From: Telluria sp042683405
GTDB taxonomy: Bacteria > Pseudomonadota > Gammaproteobacteria > Burkholderiales > Burkholderiaceae_D
Direction: 5' to 3'
DNA: 64,000 nt
Assembly (NCBI RefSeq): GCF_042683405.1
Contig: NZ_JBHUJS010000003.1
Location: 124,001 to 188,000 of the forward strand
The notes below the pieces were generated by a model, which did not search any database, was not told where the DNA came from, and saw only the letters and a list, made by a program, of their open reading frames with translations. Each line of letters begins with the position of its first letter. Positions within the stretch are counted from its first letter, which is position 1. The translations under genes and the position numbers were made by a program. Below, in pieces: positions 34,519 through 43,551 of the stretch.

Positions 34519-34953
34519 ATGAGTATGAACGTAGGCGGTGGCGGGGGCGCGGCAAACGCGGAACCGGAACCGATGATGGAAGTGAATATGACGCCAATGA
34601 TCGACGTGATGCTCGTGTTGATCATTCTGCTGATTATTACGATTCCGAAGCAGCAGCACTCCGTCAACCTGAACATGCCGGTGGGTACCCCACCTCCACC
34701 GACCAAAGAGCCGGTAGTGGTGACCATCGACGTGGACTTTGACGGCACGATCCTGTGGGATAGCCAGATCGTCCCGGACCGCAATACGCTGGAAAGCAAG
34801 CTGGCCAGTGTGGCAGCAATGCCTGACCAGCCGGAAGTTCACTTGCGTCCGAACAAACTGGTACCATATAAAGTCGTGGCAGGCGTGATGGCTTCGGCCC
34901 AGCGCCTGGGCGTTACCAAAATTGGCATGGTCGGCAACGAGCAGTTCCAATAA
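34519..34953 (+). CDS. exbD: ExbD/TolR family protein, second copy
   Basis: A 144-residue ExbD paralogue with a Gly-rich cytoplasmic tail (~5-15) and a transmembrane helix with the conserved Asp (PMIDVMLVLIILLIITIP, ~26-43). The periplasmic domain diverges from the first copy (PPPPTKEPVVVTIDVDFDG). It lies 72 bp after the first exbD with its own AAAGGAA ribosome-binding site. Two different ExbD proteins with one ExbB are known in other gammaproteobacterial and betaproteobacterial TonB clusters. Confidence 0.92.
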   Translation: MSMNVGGGGGAANAEPEPMMEVNMTPMIDVMLVLIILLIITIPKQQHSVNLNMPVGTPPPPTKEPVVVTIDVDFDGTILWDSQIVPDRNTLESKLASVAAMPDQPEVHLRPNKLVPYKVVAGVMASAQRLGVTKIGMVGNEQFQ

Positions 34954-34972
34954 GCATTTTTGCTAATTCCGC

Positions 34973-35004
34973 ACACGGCAGGGTCTCCCTGCCGTGTCGT
35001 TTTT
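34973..35004 (+). terminator. Hairpin with T-run between the second exbD and the TPR gene
   Basis: An 11-bp perfect stem (ACACGGCAGGG / CCCTGCCGTGT), 3-nt loop, then CGTTTTT. It could be a partial terminator lowering expression of the TPR gene relative to tonB-exb. Confidence 0.75.
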
Positions 35005-35022
35005 GAAGGAAAGAATTTTCAA

Positions 35023-36246
35023 ATGACCAAGATTCGTCTCGCTCATTTCGGCCTCGCACTGGCCGCCCTCGGTTTCACCGCGGCGACCCCGCTGGTTGGC
35101 CTCGCGCCAATGGCCTACGCTGCCGAAACGCTGCGTCCAGAGATCGGCAAGCCGATCCAGGCTGCCCAGGCCCTGATGAAGTCCGGCAAGAACAAGGAAG
35201 CGCTGGCAAAACTGCGCGAAGCGGACGCCGTCGGCGGCAAATCCGCGGCTGAGTCCTACCTGATCGAACGCGTGCGCGCTGGCGCGGCGTCGGCGGCAGG
35301 CGATTACAACCAGGCTGCCAAGTCGTTCGAAATCCTGCTGGATTCCGGCCGCCTGTCGGCATCCGAAAAAGCCCAATTCTCCGAAGGCCTGGTCGGCATC
35401 TACATGCGCGCCAAGGACTACGGCAAGGCCAACGCAGCGATCGAGCGCCAGCTGAAAGAGCGCAACGACCCGAAACTGCGCGGCTACCTGATGCAGAACT
35501 ACTACAACATGGGCAACACCGCTGCGGTGCTGAACATCGTGCGTGGTGAAGAAAAAGCCGGCCGCGTGCCGAGCGAAGACATGTACGGCATGGTCGCCAA
35601 CCTGCAGAACAAGGCAGGCGACAAGGCAGGCTACGTGGCCACGCTGGAAAAGCTGGCGCGCCACTACCCGAACGCCAATACCTGGAACGACCTGCTGAAC
35701 CGCGTGCAGCGCCAGCCTGGCTTCTCGCAGCGCCTGGCAGTCGACATCTACCGCCTCAAGCTGAAGAACAACCTGCTGAAGAAGCCTTCCGAGTTCATGG
35801 AAATGGCCCAGCTGGTGCTGCAGGAGAAGTCGCCTGCCGAAGCGCAGCGCGTGGTGGCAGCCGGCTACAAGGCGGGTGCACTGGGCGTGGGCGCGGAAGC
35901 GCCGCGTCACCAGCGCCTGAAGGACCTGGCCGACCGTGAAGCAGCGTCATTCGTGGGCGCAGCCCCGGCGCTGGAAGCGGCCATCCGCAAGGAAAACGAC
36001 ATGTCCAGCCTGGCACGCCTGGGTTATGGCCTGGTCCAGTCGGGCAAGACCGAGCAGGGCCTGAAGCTGATGAACGAAGCGATCAAGTCCGGTCAACTGG
36101 GCGAGCGCAAGGAAGAGGTTGAACTGCGCCTCGGCCAGGCGTACGCCTACGCGGGCAACCAGAAGCAGGCACTGGCGACCTGGAAGGGCGTCGACGGCAA
36201 GGACGGCTCCGCCGCACTGGCCCGCTACTTCGCCATGGCCAAGTAA
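35023..36246 (+). CDS. Periplasmic TPR-like protein associated with the TonB cluster
   Basis: A 407-residue protein starting at an ATG with GAAGGAAAG upstream. It has a signal peptide (~1-36, ending AYA-AE) and then all-helical repeats of TPR/Sel1 type (for example ALMKSGKNKEALAKLREADA at ~52 and KAKDYGKANAAIERQLKERN-like repeats). It resembles TPR accessory proteins (TtpC-like) found after exbD in some TonB systems, but the assignment is by context. The function is not known. Confidence 0.8.
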   Translation: MTKIRLAHFGLALAALGFTAATPLVGLAPMAYAAETLRPEIGKPIQAAQALMKSGKNKEALAKLREADAVGGKSAAESYLIERVRAGAASAAGDYNQAAKSFEILLDSGRLSASEKAQFSEGLVGIYMRAKDYGKANAAIERQLKERNDPKLRGYLMQNYYNMGNTAAVLNIVRGEEKAGRVPSEDMYGMVANLQNKAGDKAGYVATLEKLARHYPNANTWNDLLNRVQRQPGFSQRLAVDIYRLKLKNNLLKKPSEFMEMAQLVLQEKSPAEAQRVVAAGYKAGALGVGAEAPRHQRLKDLADREAASFVGAAPALEAAIRKENDMSSLARLGYGLVQSGKTEQGLKLMNEAIKSGQLGERKEEVELRLGQAYAYAGNQKQALATWKGVDGKDGSAALARYFAMAK

Positions 36247-36249
36247 TTG

Positions 36250-36283
36250 GGGTTTGGGGACTGTCCCTGCGGGACTGTCCCCC
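36250..36283. repeat. Double GGGGACTGTCCC repeat
   Basis: TTGGGGACTGTCCCTGCGGG followed by ACTGTCCCCC lies between the TPR-gene stop and its terminator. Same family as 3352, 13606, 43500, 47308 and 58547. Confidence 0.8.
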
Positions 36284-36289
36284 TCCCTT

Positions 36290-36326
36290 AAAAAGCGCTG
36301 CCCTGCCCCCGCAGGCAGCGCTTTTT
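36290..36326 (+). terminator. Intrinsic terminator of the tonB operon
   Basis: A 13-bp perfect stem (AAAAAGCGCTGCC / GGCAGCGCTTTTT) with an 11-nt loop and terminal T-run. It directly follows two GGGACTGTCCC repeat units at 36254-36283. Confidence 0.92.
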
Positions 36327-36372
36327 ATCTTTCTGATCGTATAATCAAGCCTTTGCCCCCACCCAACCGTAC

Positions 36373-37314
36373 ATGAAGGTATTCCGCGGTCTCCCCAATG
36401 ACCGTGCCCGCGCCCCCTGCGCGCTCACGATCGGCAATTTCGACGGCGTCCACCGCGGCCACCAGGCCCTGCTAGCGCGCGTGCGCGCTGCCGCCGCACG
36501 CCTGGGCGTCGAAGCGGCCGTGATGACCTTCGAGCCGCATCCGCGCGAATTCTTCGCCGAACGGATGGGCGACCTGTCCCGGGCCCCGAACCGTATCGCC
36601 ACCCTGCGCGACAAGCTCGAATCGCTGCGCCAGTGCGGCGTCGACCGCGTGATCGTCGAGCACTTCAACGCCAGCTTCGCGGCCATGCCGCCGGACGACT
36701 TCACCCGCAAGGTGCTGGCCGAGGGCCTGCACGTGAAATGGCTGATGGTGGGCGAGGACTTCTGCTACGGCGCCAAACGCGCCGGCAACGTCGCCATGCT
36801 GCGCGAGGCAGGCCGCGAACTGGGCTTCGAGGTCGAGACCCTGCCCACCGTGATGGAGGGCGCCGAACGCGTCTCCTCGTCCGCCGTGCGCGCCGCGCTG
36901 GCCGCGGGCGACTTCGCCCAGGCCAAAGTCCTGCTCGGCCACGGCTACTCGATTTCCGGCCACGTGATCCACGGCGCCAAGCTGGGGCGCACGATCGGCT
37001 ACCCTACCCTGAACCTGCGCGTCGCGCACCGCCCTGCCGTGAACGGCATCTTCGTGGTGCAGGTGCACGGCCTGCGCGGCACGCCCGTGCACGGCGTGGC
37101 CAGCGTCGGCGTGCGCCCGACGGTGGAGAACGCGGGCCGCATGCTGCTCGAAGTGCACCTGTTCGACTACGACCAGGCTTGCTACGGCAAGCTGGTGCGC
37201 GTCGAATTCCTGAAAAAAATCCGCGACGAGGAAAAGTTCACCGACCTCGCCACGCTGACCGCGGCCATCGACAACGATGCCGCGCTCGCCCGCAACTACT
37301 TTGCTCAAAACTGA
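36373..37314 (+). CDS. ribF: Bifunctional riboflavin kinase / FAD synthetase
   Basis: Phosphorylates riboflavin to FMN and adenylates FMN to FAD. The 313-residue protein has an N-terminal nucleotidyltransferase domain (TIGNFDGVHRGHQALL at ~20, FEPHPREFF at ~55, VGEDFCYGAKRAGN at ~130, SSSAVR at ~173). The C-terminal riboflavin kinase domain contains GRTIGYPTLNL at ~210. It is followed 9 bp later by ileS, the order widely conserved in proteobacteria. Confidence 0.96.
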   Translation: MKVFRGLPNDRARAPCALTIGNFDGVHRGHQALLARVRAAAARLGVEAAVMTFEPHPREFFAERMGDLSRAPNRIATLRDKLESLRQCGVDRVIVEHFNASFAAMPPDDFTRKVLAEGLHVKWLMVGEDFCYGAKRAGNVAMLREAGRELGFEVETLPTVMEGAERVSSSAVRAALAAGDFAQAKVLLGHGYSISGHVIHGAKLGRTIGYPTLNLRVAHRPAVNGIFVVQVHGLRGTPVHGVASVGVRPTVENAGRMLLEVHLFDYDQACYGKLVRVEFLKKIRDEEKFTDLATLTAAIDNDAALARNYFAQN

Positions 37315-37323
37315 AGAATCGCC

Positions 37324-40191
37324 ATGTCCGATAAAGCCGCTAAAAAACCCGAAAGCAAATACCCGGTCAACATGACCGACACCCCGTTCCCGATGCGTGG
37401 CGACCTCGCCAAGCGCGAACCGGGCTGGGTCAAGCAATGGCAGGACAAGAAGATTTACGAGCGCATCCGCAAGGCCGCCAAGGGCCGCCCGATGTTCATC
37501 CTGCATGACGGTCCGCCGTATGCGAACGGCGACATCCACCTGGGCCACGCGGTCAACAAGATCCTCAAGGACATGGTGGTCAAGTCGCGCACCATGGCCG
37601 GCTTCGACGCGCCTTACGTGCCGGGCTGGGACTGCCACGGCATGCCGATCGAGATCCAGATCGAAAAACTGCACGGCAAGAACCTGCCGACGGCGGAAGT
37701 GCTGACCAAGGCCCGTTCCTACGCCAACGAACAGATCGAGCGCCAGAAGAAGGACTTCATCCGCCTGGGCGTGCTGGGCGAGTGGGACAACCCGTACAAG
37801 ACCATGGCCTTCGGTAACGAGGCGGACGAGCTGCGCGCGCTGGGCAAGCTGCTGGAAAAAGGCTACGTGTACCGCGGCCTGAAGCCCGTGAACTGGTGCT
37901 TCGACTGCGGCTCCGCGCTGGCCGAAGCGGAAGTGGAATACCAGGACAAGCGCGATCCTGCCATCGATGTCGGCTTCCCGTTCGCCGAGCGCGAGAAGCT
38001 GGCGGCCGCCTTCGGCCTGCCGCAGCTGCCGGAAGGCGACGGCTTCATCGTGATCTGGACCACCACGCCATGGACCATCCCGTCCAACCAGGCGCTGAAT
38101 GTGAACGCGGAAGTCGAGTACGCGCTGGTGCAGACCACGCGCGACGGCAAGCCGCTGATGCTGCTGCTGGCAAAGGACCTGGCCGCGCAGTGCCTCGAGC
38201 GCTACAAGCTCGACGCCGGCACCATCCTCGCCACCACCAGGGGCGAGAAGCTGGCCGGCATCCGGTTCCACCATCCGCTCTACCGCAAGGACCCGTTCTA
38301 CGACCGCCTGTCGCCGCTGTACCTGGCCGACTACGTCACCACCGAGAGCGGCACCGGCGTGGTGCACTCCGCGCCCGCCTACGGCCTGGAAGACTTCGTG
38401 TCCTGCAAGGAGCACGGCATCAAGGACGACGAGATCCTGACCCCGGTGATGGGCGACGGCCGATTCGCCTCCACGCTGCCGCTGTTCGCCGGCATGACGA
38501 TCTGGGAGGCGTCCAAGCCGATCTGCGCCGCGCTGACCGAGGAAGGCGCGCTGTTCGAGCTGAAGATGTTCGACCACAGCTACATGCACTGCTGGCGCCA
38601 CAAGACCCCGATCGTGTACCGCGCCACCAACCAGTGGTTCGCCGGCATGGACATCGTGCCGAAGGACGGCGCCGCGCCGCTGCGCGAAACCGCCCTCAAG
38701 GCGATCGAGGAGACCGCGTTCTACCCGTCGTGGGGCAAGGCGCGCCTGCACGGCATGATCGCCAACCGTCCGGACTGGACCCTGTCGCGCCAGCGCCAGT
38801 GGGGCGTGCCGATGGCCTTCTTCATCCACCGCGAGACCGGCACGCTGCATCCGGAGACCCCGCGCCTGCTGGAAGAAGTGGCGCAGATGATCGAAAAGAA
38901 CGGCATCGACGCATGGCATGCGCTCGACCCGAAGGACATCCTGGGCGCCGACGCCGACAACTACGTCAAGAACCGCGACACGCTGGATGTGTGGTTCGAC
39001 TCCGGCACCACGCACCAGACCGTGCTGCGCGGCTCCCACGCGGCGCAGTCGCAGTTCCCGGCCGACCTGTACCTGGAAGGCTCGGACCAGCACCGCGGCT
39101 GGTTCCACTCGTCGCTGCTGACCTCCTCCATGCTGAACGGCCGCGCGCCGTACAAGGCCCTGCTCACGCACGGCTTTACCGTGGACGGCGAAGGCAAGAA
39201 GATGTCCAAGTCGCTGGGTAACACGCTGGCGCCGCAGAAGATCTCCGATACGCTCGGCGCCGACATCCTGCGCCTGTGGATCGCCTCGACCGACTACTCG
39301 GGCGAGCTGTCGATCTCCGACGAGATCCTCAAGCGCGTGACCGAATCCTACCGCCGCATCCGCAACACCCTGCGCTTCCTGCTCGCGAACACCTCGGACT
39401 TCGACTTCAAGGCGCACGCCGTGCCGGTCGACGAGATGATCGAGATCGACCAGTACGCGCTGGCCAGCGTGGCCGAGCTGCAGAAGGCGATCACCCAGCA
39501 CTACGAGGCCTACGAGTTCCACCCGGTCGTCTCGAAGCTGCAGAACTTCGCATCGGAAGACCTGGGCGGCTTCTACCTCGACATCCTCAAGGACCGCCTG
39601 TACACCTCCGGCGTCGATTCGAAAGCGCGCCGCTCGGCGCAGACCGCGCTGTGGCACATCACGCAAAGCCTGCTGCGCCTGATGGCGCCGATGCTGTCCT
39701 TCACCGCCGAAGAAGCGTGGGCAGTGTTCGCCGGCGGCGAGGCCTATGCCGCAAGCGACGAAACCATCTTCACCCAGACCTGGTGGGAAGTGCCGCAGCC
39801 GGCCAAGCGCGACGAACTGCTGGCCAAGTACGCCCTGCTGCGCACCGTGCGCGCGGACGTGACCAAGCAGCTGGAAGAACTGCGCAGCGAAGGCGCGATC
39901 GGCTCGTCCCTGCAGGCCGAGCTGACCATCGCCGCATCGGGCGAAAAGTACCGCGCGCTGGCGAGCCTGGACGACGACCTCAAGTTCGTGTTCATCACCT
40001 CGCAGGCCAAGGTGGTGGAAGCGGCCAGCGAAGCCGAAGAGTCGGTGGTCGTGAACCCGTCCCTGGCGGCCAAGTGCGAGCGCTGCTGGCACTACCGCGC
40101 GGACGTCGGCCAGCACGCCAACGATCCGGGCCTGTGCGGACGCTGCCACGCCAACCTGTTCGGCGCCGGCGAAAAGCGCCACTTTGCATAA
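37324..40191 (+). CDS. ileS: Isoleucyl-tRNA synthetase
   Basis: The 955-residue class I synthetase has the HIGH-type motif DGPPYANGDIHLGHA at ~60, an editing domain with TTTPWTIPSNQALN at ~245, the KMSKS motif GKKMSKSLGN at ~620 and a C-terminal zinc finger (CERCWHYRADVG...CGRCHANLFG, ~918-950). It sits in ribF-ileS-lspA. A very long antisense open frame across this gene (minus, 36472-40650) is a codon-usage shadow. Confidence 0.97.
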   Translation: MSDKAAKKPESKYPVNMTDTPFPMRGDLAKREPGWVKQWQDKKIYERIRKAAKGRPMFILHDGPPYANGDIHLGHAVNKILKDMVVKSRTMAGFDAPYVPGWDCHGMPIEIQIEKLHGKNLPTAEVLTKARSYANEQIERQKKDFIRLGVLGEWDNPYKTMAFGNEADELRALGKLLEKGYVYRGLKPVNWCFDCGSALAEAEVEYQDKRDPAIDVGFPFAEREKLAAAFGLPQLPEGDGFIVIWTTTPWTIPSNQALNVNAEVEYALVQTTRDGKPLMLLLAKDLAAQCLERYKLDAGTILATTRGEKLAGIRFHHPLYRKDPFYDRLSPLYLADYVTTESGTGVVHSAPAYGLEDFVSCKEHGIKDDEILTPVMGDGRFASTLPLFAGMTIWEASKPICAALTEEGALFELKMFDHSYMHCWRHKTPIVYRATNQWFAGMDIVPKDGAAPLRETALKAIEETAFYPSWGKARLHGMIANRPDWTLSRQRQWGVPMAFFIHRETGTLHPETPRLLEEVAQMIEKNGIDAWHALDPKDILGADADNYVKNRDTLDVWFDSGTTHQTVLRGSHAAQSQFPADLYLEGSDQHRGWFHSSLLTSSMLNGRAPYKALLTHGFTVDGEGKKMSKSLGNTLAPQKISDTLGADILRLWIASTDYSGELSISDEILKRVTESYRRIRNTLRFLLANTSDFDFKAHAVPVDEMIEIDQYALASVAELQKAITQHYEAYEFHPVVSKLQNFASEDLGGFYLDILKDRLYTSGVDSKARRSAQTALWHITQSLLRLMAPMLSFTAEEAWAVFAGGEAYAASDETIFTQTWWEVPQPAKRDELLAKYALLRTVRADVTKQLEELRSEGAIGSSLQAELTIAASGEKYRALASLDDDLKFVFITSQAKVVEAASEAEESVVVNPSLAAKCERCWHYRADVGQHANDPGLCGRCHANLFGAGEKRHFA

Positions 40192-40206
40192 GCGGCGACC
40201 GTGAAC

Positions 40207-40740
40207 ATGGCAACCAAAAAAGCAGTCGCAGGCAAACCTGCATTCTCCGCATCCAAGTCGGCCCCGCGCGGCTCGCTGGTACCGTGGCTGGGCATCGCGG
40301 CCATCATCGTGCTGTTCGACCAGCTCACCAAGATCGTGATCGAGAAGATCTTCCACTATGGCGAAGTGCTGCCGGTGACCTCGTTCTTCAACCTGGTCCT
40401 GGCGTACAACAAGGGCGCAGCGTTCAGCTTCCTCGCGGGCGCGGGCGGCTGGCAGCGCTATTTCTTCACCGCCGTCGGCATCATCGCGGTAGTGTTCATC
40501 GTCCAGCAGCTGCGCAAGCACGCCGACCAGCGCCTGTTCTGCCTGTCGTTCTCGTTCATCATGGGCGGCGCAATCGGCAACGTGATCGACCGTGTCGTGT
40601 ACGGTCACGTGGTGGACTTCCTCGACTTCCACTGGACCGGCATCGGCCACTTCCCGGCGTTTAACCTCGCGGACATCGCGATCACGCTGGGCGCGGCCAT
40701 GTTCATCATCGACGAGCTGCGGCGCGTCAACCGCAAGTAA
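40207..40740 (+). CDS. lspA: Lipoprotein signal peptidase (signal peptidase II)
   Basis: Aspartyl protease in the inner membrane that removes lipoprotein signal peptides. The 177-residue protein has four hydrophobic helices. The two catalytic Asp lie in MGGAIGNVIDRVVYG (~118-132) and FNLADIAITLGA (~150). A longer-than-usual N-terminal tail (~25 residues, Lys/Ala-rich) precedes helix 1. The ATG at 40207 is used; a GTG two codons earlier (40201) is an alternative. It lies 15 bp after ileS. Confidence 0.95.
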   Translation: MATKKAVAGKPAFSASKSAPRGSLVPWLGIAAIIVLFDQLTKIVIEKIFHYGEVLPVTSFFNLVLAYNKGAAFSFLAGAGGWQRYFFTAVGIIAVVFIVQQLRKHADQRLFCLSFSFIMGGAIGNVIDRVVYGHVVDFLDFHWTGIGHFPAFNLADIAITLGAAMFIIDELRRVNRK

Positions 40741-40751
40741 AGGGACACACC

Positions 40752-41975
40752 ATGGCCCGGCAACTCGAAGGCAAACGCATCGTCCTCGGCCTGTCCGGCG
40801 GCGTGGCCTGCTACAAGTCGGCGGAGCTGTGCCGCGCGCTGGTGAAGGAAGGCGCGTCCGTGCAGGTCGTGATGACCGACGCGGCCACGCACTTCATCAC
40901 CGCAGTGACCATGCAGGCCCTGTCGGGCCAGCCGGTCTACACCGACCAGTGGGACCCGCGCGTGGCCAATAACATGGCCCACATCGACACCACGCGCGAC
41001 GCCGACGCGATCCTGATCGCGCCCTGCTCCGCCGATTTCATTCGCAAGCTGGCGCACGGCGCCTGCGACGACCTGCTCTCCACCATGTGCGTGGCGCGCC
41101 CGGCGCGCGTGCCGCTGCTGATTGCGCCGGCCATGAACGTGGAGATGTGGCAGAACGCCGCCACCCAGCGCAACGTCGCGCAGGTGAAGGCGGACGGCGT
41201 GTGCCTGTTCGGCCCCGCCGCCGGCGAGCAGGCCTGCGGCGAGACCGGCCTTGGCCGCATGCTCGAACCCGAGCAGCTGGTGGAAGAGCTGATCGCATCG
41301 TTCCAGCCCAAGGTGCTGGAAGGCCGCCGCGTGCTGATCACCGCCGGCCCGACCTACGAGGCGATCGACCCGGTGCGCGGCATTACCAATCTCTCCTCGG
41401 GCAAAATGGGCTACGCGGTCGCCCGCGCAGCGCGCGAAGCCGGCGCCGACGTGCTGCTGGTATCCGGCCCGACCGCGCTGCCGACGCCGCACGGCGTGCG
41501 CCGCATCGACGTGAAGAGCGCGCAGCAGATGAAGCAGGCCGTGATGGACTCACTCAAGGGCGTGCACGTGTTCATCGGCGTCGCCGCGGTGGCCGACTGG
41601 CGCGTCGCGAACGCCAGCGAACAGAAAATGAAGAAGCAGGAAGGCGGCGCGACGCCGTCGCTGGAGTTCGAGGAGAACCCGGACATCCTGGCCAGCGTGG
41701 CCGCCACCACCTCGATCTCGGGCTGGCCCTACTGCGTCGGCTTCGCGGCCGAGTCGGAAAAGCTGGAAGACTTCGGCGCGGCCAAGCGCGAACGCAAGGG
41801 CATTCCGCTGCTGGTCGGGAACATCGGCCACCACACCTTCGGCCAGGACGACAACACCATCATGCTGTTCGACGAAAACGGGCACACCGTGCTGCCGCGC
41901 GCGGACAAGCTGACGCTGGCACGCCAGCTCATTTCGGAAATCGCAAAGCGCATCGAGCGCCAGGCCCTCATATGA
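40752..41975 (+). CDS. coaBC: Phosphopantothenoylcysteine decarboxylase / phosphopantothenate-cysteine ligase
   Basis: Bifunctional enzyme of coenzyme A synthesis. In the 407-residue protein the N-terminal flavin-dependent CoaC domain shows LGLSGGVACYKSAEL at ~14 and PAMNVEMWQNAATQRN at ~124. The C-terminal CTP-dependent CoaB domain begins near 195 with VLITAGPTYEAIDPVRGITN. Its stop overlaps the dut start by four bases (ATGA at 41972-41975), a coaBC-dut order conserved in many proteobacteria. Confidence 0.96.
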   Translation: MARQLEGKRIVLGLSGGVACYKSAELCRALVKEGASVQVVMTDAATHFITAVTMQALSGQPVYTDQWDPRVANNMAHIDTTRDADAILIAPCSADFIRKLAHGACDDLLSTMCVARPARVPLLIAPAMNVEMWQNAATQRNVAQVKADGVCLFGPAAGEQACGETGLGRMLEPEQLVEELIASFQPKVLEGRRVLITAGPTYEAIDPVRGITNLSSGKMGYAVARAAREAGADVLLVSGPTALPTPHGVRRIDVKSAQQMKQAVMDSLKGVHVFIGVAAVADWRVANASEQKMKKQEGGATPSLEFEENPDILASVAATTSISGWPYCVGFAAESEKLEDFGAAKRERKGIPLLVGNIGHHTFGQDDNTIMLFDENGHTVLPRADKLTLARQLISEIAKRIERQALI

Positions 41976-42424
41976 AAAAGAATATCGACGTCAAGATCCT
42001 GGACCCGCGCATGAAGGAATTCATGCCCGAGTACGCAACGCCGGGCAGCGCGGGCCTCGACCTGCGCGCCTGCATCGACCTGCCGGTCACGCTCGAACCC
42101 GGAGCGACGGTGCTGATCCCGACCGGGCTGGCGATCCACATTGGCGATCCGCGCTATGCGGCGATGATCCTGCCGCGCAGCGGCATGGGCCACAAGAACG
42201 GCATTGTCCTTGGGAATCTGGTAGGCTTAATCGACTCCGACTACCAGGGCCAGCTCATGGTCTCGACCTGGAATCGCGGGCAGAAGGCCTTCACGCTCCA
42301 GCCGATGGAGCGGCTGGCGCAGCTGGTGATTGTCCCGGTCCTGCAAGTCGGATTCAACGTCGTCGAAGAATTCGAACAAAGCGAACGCGGTGCTGGCGGG
42401 TTTGGCAGCACCGGCAAACACTAA
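41972..42424 (+). CDS. dut: dUTP diphosphatase (dUTPase)
   Basis: Hydrolyses dUTP to dUMP, keeping uracil out of DNA and feeding thymidylate synthesis. The 150-residue trimeric-type enzyme has all five motifs: GSAGLDLRA (~25), LPRSGMGHK (~69), GNLVGLIDSDYQG (~80), ERLAQLVIVP (~110) and GAGGFGSTG (~140). The ATG overlaps the coaBC stop. The frame remains open far upstream through coaBC, but only this part is dUTPase. Confidence 0.96.
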   Translation: MKKNIDVKILDPRMKEFMPEYATPGSAGLDLRACIDLPVTLEPGATVLIPTGLAIHIGDPRYAAMILPRSGMGHKNGIVLGNLVGLIDSDYQGQLMVSTWNRGQKAFTLQPMERLAQLVIVPVLQVGFNVVEEFEQSERGAGGFGSTGKH

Positions 42425-42434
42425 GGAGTCGTCA

Positions 42435-43499
42435 ATGAACCGCAAGCTTACCTGGCTTGGCGTCGTATCCGCGCTGCTGCTCGCCGCGTGCACCACCCAG
42501 GGACCGGTACAACCTGAAGCCGAGGCCCCGCGCCCGGTCGAGAAGGCCCCTGCCCTGTCGCCGAAACTGGCCGCCGCTGCGGACTACCTCACCAGGATGG
42601 CGGAGCAGCAGGCGCGCCTGTACAGCGTGGCCGCGCCGCTCCTCATCAACAACGCGCAGCTGTGCAAATCGCACGCGCGCAACCTGCTCGGCTTCACCGC
42701 CAAGAACCGCTACTACTATCCGGGCGAATTCAACGAAGCGGCCCACTATGCGTTCGGCATGGGCGACCAGATGCAGGTCACCGGCGTGCTGGCTGGCAGC
42801 GGCGCCTCCAAGGCCGGCCTGCGCCGCGGCGACGGCCTCGTGTCCGCCGAGGGCAAGCCGATTCCGACCGGCGCCACCGCGCCGTCGACCGTGGGCTCCG
42901 TGCTCGGGCCGCTGGTGGCCAAGAATGCGACCATCGACATGGTCATCTCGCGCGACGGCGCCAACCGCGACATCGCGGTGCCGGTCACGCGCGCCTGCGG
43001 CTTTGGCATTGAACTGGGCAATTCGGACAACGTGAACTCGTATGCGGACGGCTCGCGCGTGCTGGTCACGCGCGGCATGCTCAACTTCGCGCAGTCGAAC
43101 GACGAACTGGCTTACGTGATGGCGCGCGGGATCGCGCACAACATGCTGGGCCATCCGCAATCGCAGCGCCAGAACAGCACCCTGTCCTCGATCATCGACA
43201 ACCTGGTGTCGGTGCGGCCCGACCTGTCGATGCTGATCGGCAGCGGCGGCGTCAAGGCGATGCCGTCGGACCTGGATGCGGCGGCGGACCGGCTCGCGGT
43301 GTACCTGCTCGCGCGTGCGAACTACGACCTGGACGGCGTGGAAAAATTCTGGAAGCGCCTGGCGGACACCTATCCGGCCAGCGTGCTGAATGGCTACGTG
43401 GCGAATCACCCGTCGACGCAGGTGCGGCTCGCGACCATCGGCAAGGCTGTCGATGAAGTGGAAGCCAAGCGCAAGGCCAAACAGGCCCTCGTTCCCTGA
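42435..43499 (+). CDS. M48-peptidase-like lipoprotein with degenerate zinc motif
   Basis: A 354-residue protein starting at an ATG preceded by AAGGAG. The lipoprotein signal ends in LLAAC (Cys ~20). Residues ~105-190 look like a PDZ-type segment (VLAGSGASKAGLRRGDGLVS). Residues ~215-300 follow the M48 layout, but the HExxH zinc motif is replaced: ELAYVMARGIAHNMLGHP at ~224-241 has Arg231 and Gly232 where His and Glu are expected, keeping only the second His (235) and the LGH after it. It is therefore probably a non-proteolytic envelope protein or chaperone. It lies 10 bp after dut. Confidence 0.8.
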   Translation: MNRKLTWLGVVSALLLAACTTQGPVQPEAEAPRPVEKAPALSPKLAAAADYLTRMAEQQARLYSVAAPLLINNAQLCKSHARNLLGFTAKNRYYYPGEFNEAAHYAFGMGDQMQVTGVLAGSGASKAGLRRGDGLVSAEGKPIPTGATAPSTVGSVLGPLVAKNATIDMVISRDGANRDIAVPVTRACGFGIELGNSDNVNSYADGSRVLVTRGMLNFAQSNDELAYVMARGIAHNMLGHPQSQRQNSTLSSIIDNLVSVRPDLSMLIGSGGVKAMPSDLDAAADRLAVYLLARANYDLDGVEKFWKRLADTYPASVLNGYVANHPSTQVRLATIGKAVDEVEAKRKAKQALVP

Positions 43500-43550
43500 T
43501 CCGGGACGGTACCGCCCGCTCAGCGGCCTGCGGGACTGTCCCCTTCCCCG
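43500..43550. repeat. GGGACGGTACCGCCCGCTCAGCGG / GGGACTGTCCCC repeat
   Basis: The left half matches the reverse complement of the element at 47325-47348 almost base for base, and the right half is the GGGACTGTCCCC core. It separates the M48-like gene from the convergent small gene. Confidence 0.8.
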
Positions 43551-43551
43551 A

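Noticed and set aside
36472..40650. A 1392-codon open frame on the minus strand across ribF-ileS-lspA
   Set aside because: It is antisense to three unmistakable housekeeping genes, His/Arg/Gln-rich without domains, and typical of the phase shadow of GC-rich codons.
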